A stretch of 64,000 bases of DNA from Streptomyces sp. NBC_00285 (lineage in GTDB: Bacteria > Actinomycetota > Actinomycetes > Streptomycetales > Streptomycetaceae). The DNA lies in assembly GCF_036174265.1 (NCBI RefSeq), contig NZ_CP108055.1:9114001-9178000 (forward strand), written 5' to 3'. This document shows positions 18,748 through 26,872 of this stretch, piece after piece. The stretch's first letter is position 1, and each line of letters begins with the position of its first letter. The notes beneath the pieces were generated by a model that was not told where the DNA came from, made no database searches, and saw nothing but the letters and a program-made list of their open reading frames with translations. Position numbers and translations under genes: made by a program.

Positions 18748-20018
18748 CCCATGTCGGCGAAGAAATGCACTCCCTGGTGGAGCGGCTGTACCCGCTGTGC
18801 CGGAGCATCACCGGCGATGGTGTCCGTGCCACCCTGGACATCGTCGGCGAGTACCTCCCGCTGCAGGTGCACGAGGTGCCGACCGGGACGCAGGTGCTCG
18901 ACTGGACGGTGCCGCAGGAGTGGAACATCCGCGACGCGTACATCGCCGACGGCACCGGCCACCGGGTCGTCGACTTCGCCGCGTCCAGCCTGCACGTGCT
19001 CGGCTACAGCGTGCCCGTGTCGGCGACGATGCCGCTGACCGAGCTGCGTGACCACCTGCACACCCTGCCGGACCACCCGAGCTGGGTGCCGTACCGCACC
19101 AGCTACTACAAGCCGGAGTGGGGGTTCTGTCTGGCCCAGGAGACCCTGGACGCGATGCCGGACGGCGACTACGAGGTGCGCATCGACTCCACACTCGCCG
19201 ACGGTCACCTCACCTACGCCGAGCACGTGGTCCCCGGACAGGTCCCCGACGAGGTGATCGTCTCCTGCCACATCTGCCACCCGTCACTGGCCAACGACAA
19301 CATGGCCGGCGTCGCGGTGGCGACGTACCTGGCCCGGGAGCTGGCGCGGCAGACGCCGTACTACACCTACCGGTTCATCTTCGCGCCCGGCACCATCGGG
19401 GCGATCACCTGGCTGGCCCGCAACGCGGAGCGGGTGGAGCGGGTCAAGCACGGGCTCGTGCTGGCCTGCGCCGGAGACCCGGGGCAACTGACGTACAAGC
19501 AGAGCAGGCGCGGCGACGCGGAGATCGACCGGGTGCTGGGGCACGTGCTGGCCGCCTCCGAACGCCCGCACCAGGTCAACGAGTTCACTCCGTACGGCTA
19601 CGACGAGCGGCAGTACTGCTCGCCCGGGTTCAACCTCGGCGTGGGCTCGCTCACCCGGACCCCGTACGCGGGCTATCCCGAGTACCACACCTCGGCGGAC
19701 AACCTGGACTTCGTCTCCCCGGAGGCGATGGCGGACACTCTCGCCGTCTGCCGCGAGGCGTTCGCCGTCCTGGACCGCAACCGGCGGTACCTCAACATCA
19801 GCCCCTACGGCGAACCGCAGTTGGGCCGCCGTGGCCTGTACGACGCGCTCGGCGGCCGCAGCGACACCAAGCAGGCCCAGATGGCCATGCTCTGGGTCCT
19901 CAACCTCTCCGACGGCGAGCACAGTCTGCTGGACGTCGCCGAGCGGTCCGGGCTGCCCTTCGACACCGTCGCCGACGCGGCCGGCGCACTGCACGAGGCA
20001 GGGCTGATCAAGACATGA
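18744..20018 (+). CDS. DUF4910 aminopeptidase-like protein
   Basis: A 424-residue protein of the DUF4910/DUF2172 family. The central domain has an M28 peptidase-like zinc layout: HICHPSLANDNMAG (about 176-189), PGTIGAITWL and PEYHTSADNLDFVS (about 312-325). A C-terminal winged-helix-like segment follows. Members occur in surface-polysaccharide and natural-product clusters, often next to cytidylyltransferases and PIG-L proteins; a defined reaction is not known to me. It may hydrolyse an amide on an amino sugar. ATG at 18744 overlaps the SDR stop; a longer in-frame open stretch upstream is only the shadow of that gene. Confidence 0.82.
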   Translation: MTHVGEEMHSLVERLYPLCRSITGDGVRATLDIVGEYLPLQVHEVPTGTQVLDWTVPQEWNIRDAYIADGTGHRVVDFAASSLHVLGYSVPVSATMPLTELRDHLHTLPDHPSWVPYRTSYYKPEWGFCLAQETLDAMPDGDYEVRIDSTLADGHLTYAEHVVPGQVPDEVIVSCHICHPSLANDNMAGVAVATYLARELARQTPYYTYRFIFAPGTIGAITWLARNAERVERVKHGLVLACAGDPGQLTYKQSRRGDAEIDRVLGHVLAASERPHQVNEFTPYGYDERQYCSPGFNLGVGSLTRTPYAGYPEYHTSADNLDFVSPEAMADTLAVCREAFAVLDRNRRYLNISPYGEPQLGRRGLYDALGGRSDTKQAQMAMLWVLNLSDGEHSLLDVAERSGLPFDTVADAAGALHEAGLIKT

Positions 20019-21322
20019 CGTCGATGCCCGTCGAGGGGGAGAATCCGCCGCCGGCGGCGCCACGGGCCGGATCCGCCAGGCGGGCCCTCGTCGGCCGGCT
20101 GTCCTGGGGACTGGCCGACCAGGCGGCCTCGAGCATCAGCAACTTCGCGGTGGGCATCTACGTGGCCCGATCGCTGGGGGTGACCGCGTTCGGCGTGTTC
20201 AGCCTGGCCTGGGTCACCTACGGCGTGGTACTGAACGTCTCGCGCGGCCTGTCCACCGACCCCCTCGTGGTGCGCTTCAGCGGTGTACCGGAGGCGTCCT
20301 GGCGGGGGGCGGTGGCCCGGTCGACGGGTACCGCGCTCGGCGTCGGTACCTCCATGGGCGCGCTGTCCCTGGTGATCGGGCTGGCTCTCGGCGGCCGGCT
20401 GGGGGCCGCCTTCGCCTGCCTGGGCGTCATGCTGCCGGGACTGCTGCTGCAGGACGCCTGGCGGTTCTCGTTCTTCGCCGCGGGCAACGGGCGGAAGGCC
20501 TTCGTCAACGACGTCGTGTGGTGCGTGGCGCTCGTCCCGGCGATGGTGGCGGCGGCCCATGCGGGCACCGTGGGCGCCTTCGTGCTGGCCTGGGGCGCGT
20601 CCGCCGCGGTGGCCGCCGCGTACGGCTGCCACCAGTCCGGCATCCGGCCCCGGATGACCAAGGCGCGCGGGTGGCTTCGCGAGCAGCGCGACCTCGGCTA
20701 CCGGTACCTGGTCGAGAACGTCAGCCTCAGCGGCGCGAGCCAGCTGCGGGCCTACGGGCTCGGCGCGATCGTCGGGCTCGGCGCGGTGGGTGCGGTACGG
20801 GGCGCGGAGCTGATGATGGGCCCGTTCCTCGCCGTGCTGATGGGGCTGTCGCTGGTCACCGTCCCGGAGGCGGCACGGGTGCTGCGGCAGTCCCCGCACC
20901 GCCTGGCCAAGTTCTGTCTCCTGCTGGGCGGCGGACAGGCCGCCGCCGCTCTGCTGTGGGGCGGCTCGTTGCTCCTGCTGCCGAACCGGCTCGGCGACCT
21001 CCTGCTCGGCGACGTCTGGCACTCCTCCTCGCATCTCATCGTGCCGATCACCTTCAGCGTCGCGGGCGCGGGCCTCGGCACCGGCGCGGCGGCCGGACTG
21101 CGGGCCCTCGGCGCCGCCCGGCGCAGCCTGCGCTGCCAACTGTTCGCCTCCGCCTTCTATGTCAGCGGCGGGCTCGGCGGGGCGGCCCTGGCCGGCACGG
21201 TCGGCTCGGCCTGGGGTGTCGCGGCCGCGACCGTCGGCGGCTCGGCCGTGTGGTGGCTGCAGCTGCGGTCCGCCCTGCGCGAGCGCCACCACGACTCCGT
21301 TCCCGAAGTGAGGACCTCATGA
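20015..21322 (+). CDS. Polysaccharide flippase (Wzx/MOP family)
   Basis: A 435-residue membrane protein with about twelve hydrophobic segments. Its N-terminus (WGLADQAASSISNFAVGIYV) and the following GVTAFGVFSLAW match the MOP/PST flippase pattern. It should flip the undecaprenyl-linked repeat unit across the cytoplasmic membrane for polymerisation by the Wzy-like protein. Loops are rich in Arg on the cytoplasmic side. Both ends overlap neighbouring genes by four bases, so it is translated as part of the operon. Confidence 0.82.
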   Translation: MTSMPVEGENPPPAAPRAGSARRALVGRLSWGLADQAASSISNFAVGIYVARSLGVTAFGVFSLAWVTYGVVLNVSRGLSTDPLVVRFSGVPEASWRGAVARSTGTALGVGTSMGALSLVIGLALGGRLGAAFACLGVMLPGLLLQDAWRFSFFAAGNGRKAFVNDVVWCVALVPAMVAAAHAGTVGAFVLAWGASAAVAAAYGCHQSGIRPRMTKARGWLREQRDLGYRYLVENVSLSGASQLRAYGLGAIVGLGAVGAVRGAELMMGPFLAVLMGLSLVTVPEAARVLRQSPHRLAKFCLLLGGGQAAAALLWGGSLLLLPNRLGDLLLGDVWHSSSHLIVPITFSVAGAGLGTGAAAGLRALGAARRSLRCQLFASAFYVSGGLGGAALAGTVGSAWGVAAATVGGSAVWWLQLRSALRERHHDSVPEVRTS

Positions 21323-22266
21323 CCGACCGACCGAGGCTGACCATCGGCCTGCCCGTGTACAACGGCGAGGAGTACCTGGCCGAGTCGCTCGACGCGCTGC
21401 TCGGCCAGACCTACGAGGACTTCGAGCTGGTCATCTCCGACAACGCCTCGACCGACGGGACCGAGGACATCTGCCGCAAGTACGTCGCGCAGGACTCGCG
21501 CCTCCGCTACCTCCGGCTGCCCCGGAACATCGGTGCCACACCGAACCACAACCATGTGCTCGACGAAGCCCGCGGCGAGTTGTTCAAGTGGGCCTCGCAC
21601 GACGACCTTTACGGCCGCGACCTGCTGCGGCGCTGCATCGAGGCTCTGGACGAGCGGCCGGACGTGATCCTCGCGCACACCGACCAGGCGGTCATCGACG
21701 GCGACGGCCAGGTGACGGTCCCCTACGAGTACACGCTCGCCACCGATTCGCCGCACGCACCGGACCGCTTCCGCAGTCTGCTGTTCGAGCCCGGTGGCGA
21801 CGACTTCTACGGAGTGATGCGGACCGACGTGCTGCGCCGGGTGAAACCGATGGACAGCTACCACCACGCGGACCGCACGTACGTCGCCGAGATCACCCTG
21901 CACGGCCGCTTCCACCAGGTGCCGGAACTCCTGTACTTCCGCCGCGACCACCCCACCCGCGCCGAGCGGGCGAACCCGTCCAAACGTTCCCGGTGCGCCA
22001 ACCTGGACCCGCGCCGGGCAGGCCTGCTGCACCCGACGCCCCGGCTGCTCGCCGAGTACGTCTGGGGCTTCGCCTCGGCGATCCGGCGGTCCCCGTTGTC
22101 CCCGGCCGACCGGCGTGAGTGCTACCGCCACCTGGCCGCGTGGATGACCAGCCGGGTCCGGCCGGGCGCCGGTGAGCGGGTCGAGGACCGGGCCCCGGTC
22201 GACCCGGCCCAGCTGACCGTCTCCGTCGATGCCGTCGTCGCCGGCCGTGAGGGGAAGCGGGCATGA
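21319..22266 (+). CDS. Glycosyltransferase family 2 (GT-A)
   Basis: A 315-residue inverting glycosyltransferase. The N-terminal signature is LTIGLPVYNGEEYLAESLDA, followed by LVISDNASTDGTEDICRKYV, with the first nucleotide-binding Asp residues. ASHDDLYGRDLLRRC carries a DD motif near residue 95 in place of DxD. It would add one sugar of the repeat unit on the cytoplasmic side. ATG 21319 overlaps the flippase stop. Confidence 0.9.
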   Translation: MTDRPRLTIGLPVYNGEEYLAESLDALLGQTYEDFELVISDNASTDGTEDICRKYVAQDSRLRYLRLPRNIGATPNHNHVLDEARGELFKWASHDDLYGRDLLRRCIEALDERPDVILAHTDQAVIDGDGQVTVPYEYTLATDSPHAPDRFRSLLFEPGGDDFYGVMRTDVLRRVKPMDSYHHADRTYVAEITLHGRFHQVPELLYFRRDHPTRAERANPSKRSRCANLDPRRAGLLHPTPRLLAEYVWGFASAIRRSPLSPADRRECYRHLAAWMTSRVRPGAGERVEDRAPVDPAQLTVSVDAVVAGREGKRA

Positions 22267-23495
22267 CACCGACGGACGAGACCCCGGCGCGCGTCGGAGT
22301 GTTCGGCCTGCTCGGCTCCGGCAACCTCGGCAACGACGGGTCGCTCGAGGCTGTCCTCCAATACCTTCGCGCCGAGCATCCGGAGGCAGTCGTCGACGCG
22401 CTGTGCGGCGGACCCGAGGCCGTCACGGCTCGGTTCGGGATCCCCGCGACACGGCTGCACTGGTACCGCGGGGAGTACCGGACCGCGTCACGCGCGGCGG
22501 CGATCGCGGGCAAGGGTGTGGGCAAACTCGTCGACATCTTCCGCACCGCCGCATGGGTGCGCCGGCACGACGTGGTGATCATTCCGGGCATGGGCGTCCT
22601 GGAGGCCACGCTGCCGCTGCGGCCGTGGGGCTTCCCCTACTCGCTGTTCCTGCTCTGCGCGAGCGGCCGGCTGCTGGGCACCCGGGTCGCGCTGGTCAGC
22701 GTCGGCGCCGCCGAGATCAAGAACCGCCCGACCCGGGCCCTGGTGCGCTGGTCGGCGCGGCTCGCCGCGTACCGCTCATACCGGGACGCCCAGTCCCGCG
22801 ACGCGATGCGGGCAATGGGCGTGGACACCGCGCGCGACCAGGTCTACCCGGACCTCGCGTTCTTACTGCCGGCGCCGCAGGCGAGCGAGCCCACCGGCAC
22901 ACCGGGTCCCGTCTGTCTGGGCGTCATGGACTTCCACGGAGGCAACGACGACCGTGCCCGGGCGGAGGAGATATACCGGCGCTACCTCGACGGGACGATC
23001 ACGTTCGTCCGCGCGCTCGTCGAGGAGGGCAGGCCGGTCCGGCTCCTCACCGGCGACCAGTGCGATCTGTCGGTGGTCGCCGCGATCCTCGACGCCGTCG
23101 ACTCGCCGCTGGTCACTGCGGCCGAACCGGCCTCACTGGCGGACCTGATGAACGAGATGGCGGCCGCCGACACCGTGGTGGCCGTCCGCTACCACAACCT
23201 GATCTGCGCGCTGAAGACCGGAACGCCCGTGCTCGCCCTCAGCTATGCGGCCAAGAGCGACGCGCTCATGGACCGGATGGGCCTCGGCGCGTACTGCCAC
23301 CCGGCACGCGAGGTCGACGCCGACCGGCTGCTCGAACAGTTCCGGGACCTGGAGAAGCACGCGGTGGAGGTACGGCGGACGCTCACCGAGCGAAACCGGG
23401 TCGCCGCAGAGCAACTCGCCCAGCAGTTCACCGACTTGACCACGACCCTGTTCCCGGCGAACTCCCACGCCGGCTCCCCGCGGAAGGCCCGATGA
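22263..23495 (+). CDS. Polysaccharide pyruvyl transferase family protein, TTA-containing
   Basis: A 410-residue protein of the pyruvyl-transferase/CsaB superfamily. It begins VGVFGLLGSGNLGNDGSLEA, and VVAVRYHNLICALKTGTPVL (about 305-325) is the family's conserved C-terminal motif. It would move pyruvate from phosphoenolpyruvate to a hydroxyl pair of a sugar, adding negative charge to the polymer. Codon 201 (22863-22865) is TTA, rare in Streptomyces and read by the bldA tRNA, so synthesis may be tied to development. ATGA overlaps occur at both ends. Confidence 0.85.
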   Translation: MTPTDETPARVGVFGLLGSGNLGNDGSLEAVLQYLRAEHPEAVVDALCGGPEAVTARFGIPATRLHWYRGEYRTASRAAAIAGKGVGKLVDIFRTAAWVRRHDVVIIPGMGVLEATLPLRPWGFPYSLFLLCASGRLLGTRVALVSVGAAEIKNRPTRALVRWSARLAAYRSYRDAQSRDAMRAMGVDTARDQVYPDLAFLLPAPQASEPTGTPGPVCLGVMDFHGGNDDRARAEEIYRRYLDGTITFVRALVEEGRPVRLLTGDQCDLSVVAAILDAVDSPLVTAAEPASLADLMNEMAAADTVVAVRYHNLICALKTGTPVLALSYAAKSDALMDRMGLGAYCHPAREVDADRLLEQFRDLEKHAVEVRRTLTERNRVAAEQLAQQFTDLTTTLFPANSHAGSPRKAR

Positions 23496-24043
23496 AAGCG
23501 ACCGAAGTCCCCGAGATCGCCGGCGCGTACCTGTTCGAGCCCACGCCGTACGCCGACGAACGCGGCTTCTTCTGCCGCACCTTCGACGTCGACGTGATCC
23601 GCTCGGTGGGCCTCGACCCGCACGCATTCGTCCAGGACAGCGTGTCCCGCTCGGTCCGGGGCGTGCTGCGTGGCCTGCACCTGCGCTCCGGCGCCGGCGA
23701 GGCCAAGTTGGTGCGCTGCTCGTACGGGAAGATCTTCGACGTCGTCGTGGACCTACGGCCGGACTCGCCGACGTACCGGAACCGGGCCTTCTTCGAGCTG
23801 TCCGGTGAGACGCAGAAGTCCGTCTACATCCCGGCGGGATGTGCTCACGGCTTCCAGGCTCTTACCGAATTCACAGATACCTCTTACCGTATTGACAGAG
23901 AGCACGATCCCTCCGAGGACGTGACGATCGCCTTCGACGACCCGGAACTCGCCATTCCCTGGCCACTGCCGGTCACGTCGATGTCCCAGCGGGACCGAGA
24001 GGCACCGAGCCTCGCCGAGGTCCTGAAGCACAAGGAAAGGTGA
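23492..24043 (+). CDS. dTDP-4-dehydrorhamnose 3,5-epimerase-like protein (RmlC family)
   Basis: A 183-residue cupin-fold epimerase. GFFCRTFDVDVIRS, VLRGLHLRSG and IPAGCAHGFQALTE match RmlC (usually GVLRGLHyQ and GfAHGF). The catalytic His is in RGLH, but the usual Tyr/Asp partners are less clear. It probably epimerises C3/C5 of a 4-keto nucleotide sugar for the operon. Bases 23860-23910 are distinctly less GC-rich than the surroundings, hinting at recombination. Canonical RmlA/B/D are not in the window. Confidence 0.87.
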   Translation: MKATEVPEIAGAYLFEPTPYADERGFFCRTFDVDVIRSVGLDPHAFVQDSVSRSVRGVLRGLHLRSGAGEAKLVRCSYGKIFDVVVDLRPDSPTYRNRAFFELSGETQKSVYIPAGCAHGFQALTEFTDTSYRIDREHDPSEDVTIAFDDPELAIPWPLPVTSMSQRDREAPSLAEVLKHKER

Positions 24044-24050
24044 AGTCGGC

Positions 24051-25376
24051 TTGCACAGCGAAGACTTCCAACTGCCCCGGTCGCGTGCGGCCAACGAACG
24101 GCTCCACGCCCTGATCCCCGGCGGCGCCCACACCTACGCCAAGGGCGACGACCAGTACCCCGAGAACGCGGCCCCGGTCATCAGCCACGGCCGCGGTGCC
24201 CACGTGTGGGACGTCGACGGCAACCGGTACATCGAGTACGGGTCCGGCCTGCGGTCGGTCAGCCTCGGACACGCCCACCCACGGGTCACCGAGGCGGTGC
24301 GGCGGGAGATCGACCGCGGCAGCAACTTCGTCCGGCCGTCCATCGTGGAGGCCGAAGCCGCCGAACGATTCCTGGCCACGGTGCCGACCGCCGATATGGT
24401 GAAGTTCGCGAAGAACGGCTCCGACGCCACCACGGCCGCGGTACGCCTGGCCCGCGCCGCCACCGGACGTCGGCGGGTGGGCCTGTGTGCCGACCAGCCG
24501 TTCTTCTCCACCGACGACTGGTTCATCGGCACCACTCCGATGTCCGCCGGCATTCCGGCGGCGACCAACGAGCTCACGGTGGCGTTCCCTTACGGGGACC
24601 TGGCAGCCACCGAGGAACTGCTCACCCGCTATCAGGACGACATCGCCTGCCTGATCCTCGAACCCGCCACCCACACCGAGCCGCCGCCCGGGTACCTGGC
24701 CGGCCTGCGCGAACTGGCCGACCGGCACGGCTGCGTACTGATCTTCGACGAGATGATCACCGGCTTCCGCTGGTCCGAGGCGGGCGCTCAGGGCCTGTAC
24801 GGCGTCGTCCCCGACCTCTCGACGTTCGGCAAGGCGCTGGGCAACGGATTCGCCGTCTCGGCACTGGCCGGGCGCCGCGACCTGATGGAGCGGGGCGGGC
24901 TGCGGCACTCCGGCGAGCGGGTGTTCCTGCTGTCCACCACGCACGGCGCGGAAACGCACTCGCTGGCCGCCGCGATGGCCGTGCAGACCGTCTACGCCGA
25001 AGAGGGCGTCACCGCGCGGCTGCACACCCTCGGCGAGCGGCTGGCCGCCGGTGTCCGCGCCGCGGCGGCCGGCATGGGCGTCGGCGATCACATCGTCGTC
25101 CGGGGCCGGGCCAGCAACCTGGTCTTCGCCACCCTCGACGAGAACGGGCAGCCGTCACAGGAGTACCGCACTCTCTTCCTGCGCCGGCTCCTCGAAGGCG
25201 GGGTGCTGGCCCCGTCGTTCGTGGTGAGCAGCGCGCTCAGCGACGCCGACATCGATCACACCGTCGAGGTGGTGGCCCAGGCGTGTGCGGTGTACCGGAA
25301 GGCACTGGACGCCGCCGACCCCAGCCTCTGGATGGGCGGACGACCGGTGAAGCCGGTGTTCCGTCGCTTGGCGTGA
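24051..25376 (+). CDS. Class-III PLP aminotransferase / glutamate-1-semialdehyde aminomutase-like
   Basis: A 441-residue fold-type-I PLP enzyme. LIPGGAHTYAKG resembles the N-terminus of GSA aminomutases. EMITGFRWSEAGAQGLYG and LSTFGKALGNGFAVSALAG contain the PLP-binding Asp region and the Schiff-base Lys (about 263). Heme-pathway GSA aminomutases would not be expected at the end of a sugar operon, so transamination or mutation of a keto-sugar or small acyl group is more likely. TTG at 24051, 7 bp after the RmlC-like stop behind AAGGTGAAG, is the best start. It is the last gene of the operon and ends 2 bp from the convergent PAP2 gene. Confidence 0.85.
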   Translation: MHSEDFQLPRSRAANERLHALIPGGAHTYAKGDDQYPENAAPVISHGRGAHVWDVDGNRYIEYGSGLRSVSLGHAHPRVTEAVRREIDRGSNFVRPSIVEAEAAERFLATVPTADMVKFAKNGSDATTAAVRLARAATGRRRVGLCADQPFFSTDDWFIGTTPMSAGIPAATNELTVAFPYGDLAATEELLTRYQDDIACLILEPATHTEPPPGYLAGLRELADRHGCVLIFDEMITGFRWSEAGAQGLYGVVPDLSTFGKALGNGFAVSALAGRRDLMERGGLRHSGERVFLLSTTHGAETHSLAAAMAVQTVYAEEGVTARLHTLGERLAAGVRAAAAGMGVGDHIVVRGRASNLVFATLDENGQPSQEYRTLFLRRLLEGGVLAPSFVVSSALSDADIDHTVEVVAQACAVYRKALDAADPSLWMGGRPVKPVFRRLA

Positions 25377-25378
25377 CG

Positions 25379-26065
25379 TCAGCGCCGCTCTCGCCGACCG
25401 ACGCCGGCCGTCCGATCGACCAACCGGTCAGCTGCCTGGTCGACCAGCCACGCGGTCGCCGGAACCACCGCCAGCGCGGTGCACCAGCCACCCAGCGCGT
25501 CGGTCGGATAGTGCGCGCCCAGGGCGACCTCCGCCCATCCCATCGCGGCGCCGGCGACCAGCGCCGCGGCGATCACGAGTGACGTGCCGGCCGTAGCGCC
25601 GAGGCCGAGCCGGTCGGTCGCGAGGAGCGCCGCGACGAAGGCGAGCACCGTGAGGAAGGCGGTGTGCCCGCTCGGGTAGGACAGGTTGTCGGCGCCATGG
25701 ATGGTACGGCCCACCAGCTGCTTGAGCAGCGTGGCCGTTCCCACGGCGAGGCCGGCGCCGGCAACCATGAGTACGGCCGCGCGAGGACGTCGAAGCAGCA
25801 GGCAACCCGTCACGGCGGCCACGACCACCATCACCGATCCCGCGGGTTCTCCCAGGAAGTCCAGGGTCACAGCGACGTACCGCAACGGAGGTCGCACGCT
25901 GTCCGCCGTCGGCGGGACGATCCACCTGTCCACCCTGCTTGGCCGACTGTGGTCGGCATACAGGACACCGAGCACTACGACAGCCAGCGAGGCGAGGGCC
26001 GCGACCAGCCCGAGCCGCGCGCGCAGCGACGGGGGCAGCACCGCGGTCGTCGGCCGGCCGGTCAC
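25379..26065 (-). CDS. PAP2 superfamily membrane phosphatase
   Basis: A 228-residue membrane protein with about six helices. It carries the three-part acid phosphatase signature: a Lys/Arg segment (KQLVGRTIHGADN), PSGHTAFLT (about 131-139), and a final helix with GAHYPTDALGGW (His and Asp). PAP2 enzymes dephosphorylate lipid phosphates such as undecaprenyl pyrophosphate or phosphatidic acid. Lying tail-to-tail with the exopolysaccharide operon, it could recycle the lipid carrier, but it may equally be unrelated. Confidence 0.88.
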   Translation of the reverse strand: MTGRPTTAVLPPSLRARLGLVAALASLAVVVLGVLYADHSRPSRVDRWIVPPTADSVRPPLRYVAVTLDFLGEPAGSVMVVVAAVTGCLLLRRPRAAVLMVAGAGLAVGTATLLKQLVGRTIHGADNLSYPSGHTAFLTVLAFVAALLATDRLGLGATAGTSLVIAAALVAGAAMGWAEVALGAHYPTDALGGWCTALAVVPATAWLVDQAADRLVDRTAGVGRRERR

Positions 26066-26615
26066 ACGCCCACCCGGTCCTCGGTGAAGAACAGGTCCGG
26101 ATCAGGCTTGCCGCGACTGTTGGTCCTGCCCTTGATCTCGCCCGTGATCACGCACGACACGCTATCGGAAGGCGCAGACAGCCGTGGCCGGTCGGTCACA
26201 TCGGCGGCAGCGCCACCACGGAGGCGTCCTGGTGGAGACAGGTGTCATGCACGCTCGACGAGGTGGCCGTCCTCCTCGTCGTACAGCGCACCCGACTCCG
26301 GGCACTGCCAGCCGCCCGGCTCGCCGTCCCGCCCGACCAGCCGGACCCCGGCCCGGCCGACCCAGCCTGCCGCTCCCCACCAAGCTGTTGGAGCAGGACG
26401 TGCGGGACATGGTCCGCGTCTGTGACGGCCGAACGGCACTGCGTACGGCACCGTCGTGCCGCATGTGGCCCCGGAAGCGGCGGCGGGCGGGCCGCTCGCG
26501 CCCTTGGCGCCCTCTCGTGACGCACGCCCTGCCCGCCCAGTGGACGCCCTCTTGACGTGGGCCCACGGCAGATCGAGACTCCATGGTGGGAATCCTAGTG
26601 AACAGGTAGGGAAAC
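26066..26615. other. 550-bp gene-poor gap between PAP2 phosphatase and sulfur-regulon leader
   Basis: No complete gene is supported. A minus-strand frame closing at 26245 reads like protein at its end (GGWQCPESGALYDEEDG) but has no start codon with a ribosome site and runs into compositionally poor sequence, so it may be a remnant. TTGACG at 26552-26557 could be a -35 element for the leader peptide that begins at 26616, though no convincing -10 follows. Confidence 0.4.
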
Positions 26616-26738
26616 ATGGGGCGCCTTGAGCCGGCCGTCGGCCGAGTGAGCCGTACCTCTCGGCCCTCCCCTCTTCTGACGTCCCGCCGTCACATCGATC
26701 TGCAGCGGGTCTGCAGTGCGATCGGACCCCGGGCCTGA
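26616..26738 (+). CDS. Cysteine-type leader peptide 1 (uORF)
   Basis: A 40-codon reading frame with AGGTAGGG six bases before ATG 26616 (GTG 26646 is an in-frame alternative). It ends with the motif RRHIDLQRVCSAIGPRA, the signature of Streptomyces leader peptides found before sulfur-metabolism genes, with a Cys codon near the end. Ribosome progress over that Cys codon could sense cysteinyl-tRNA and couple to expression of the GST-like gene 134 bp downstream. It is too short for standard gene finding. Confidence 0.7.
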   Translation: MGRLEPAVGRVSRTSRPSPLLTSRRHIDLQRVCSAIGPRA

Positions 26739-26872
26739 GCCCGGCCGCTCCCGACCCCGTTCCGTGCCCGAACGGCACGCCCTCGCCGTCACGCACGGGG
26801 ACGGCCGTCTGTTCCCGCCCGACGACGCTTCCGCCGCGCGTACGTCTGCGCACCGACACTCCGGGGAGACCC

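Noticed and set aside
26066..26615. tRNA or small RNA gene in the gap
   Set aside because: No cloverleaf, conserved T-loop sequence or strong hairpin series was seen.
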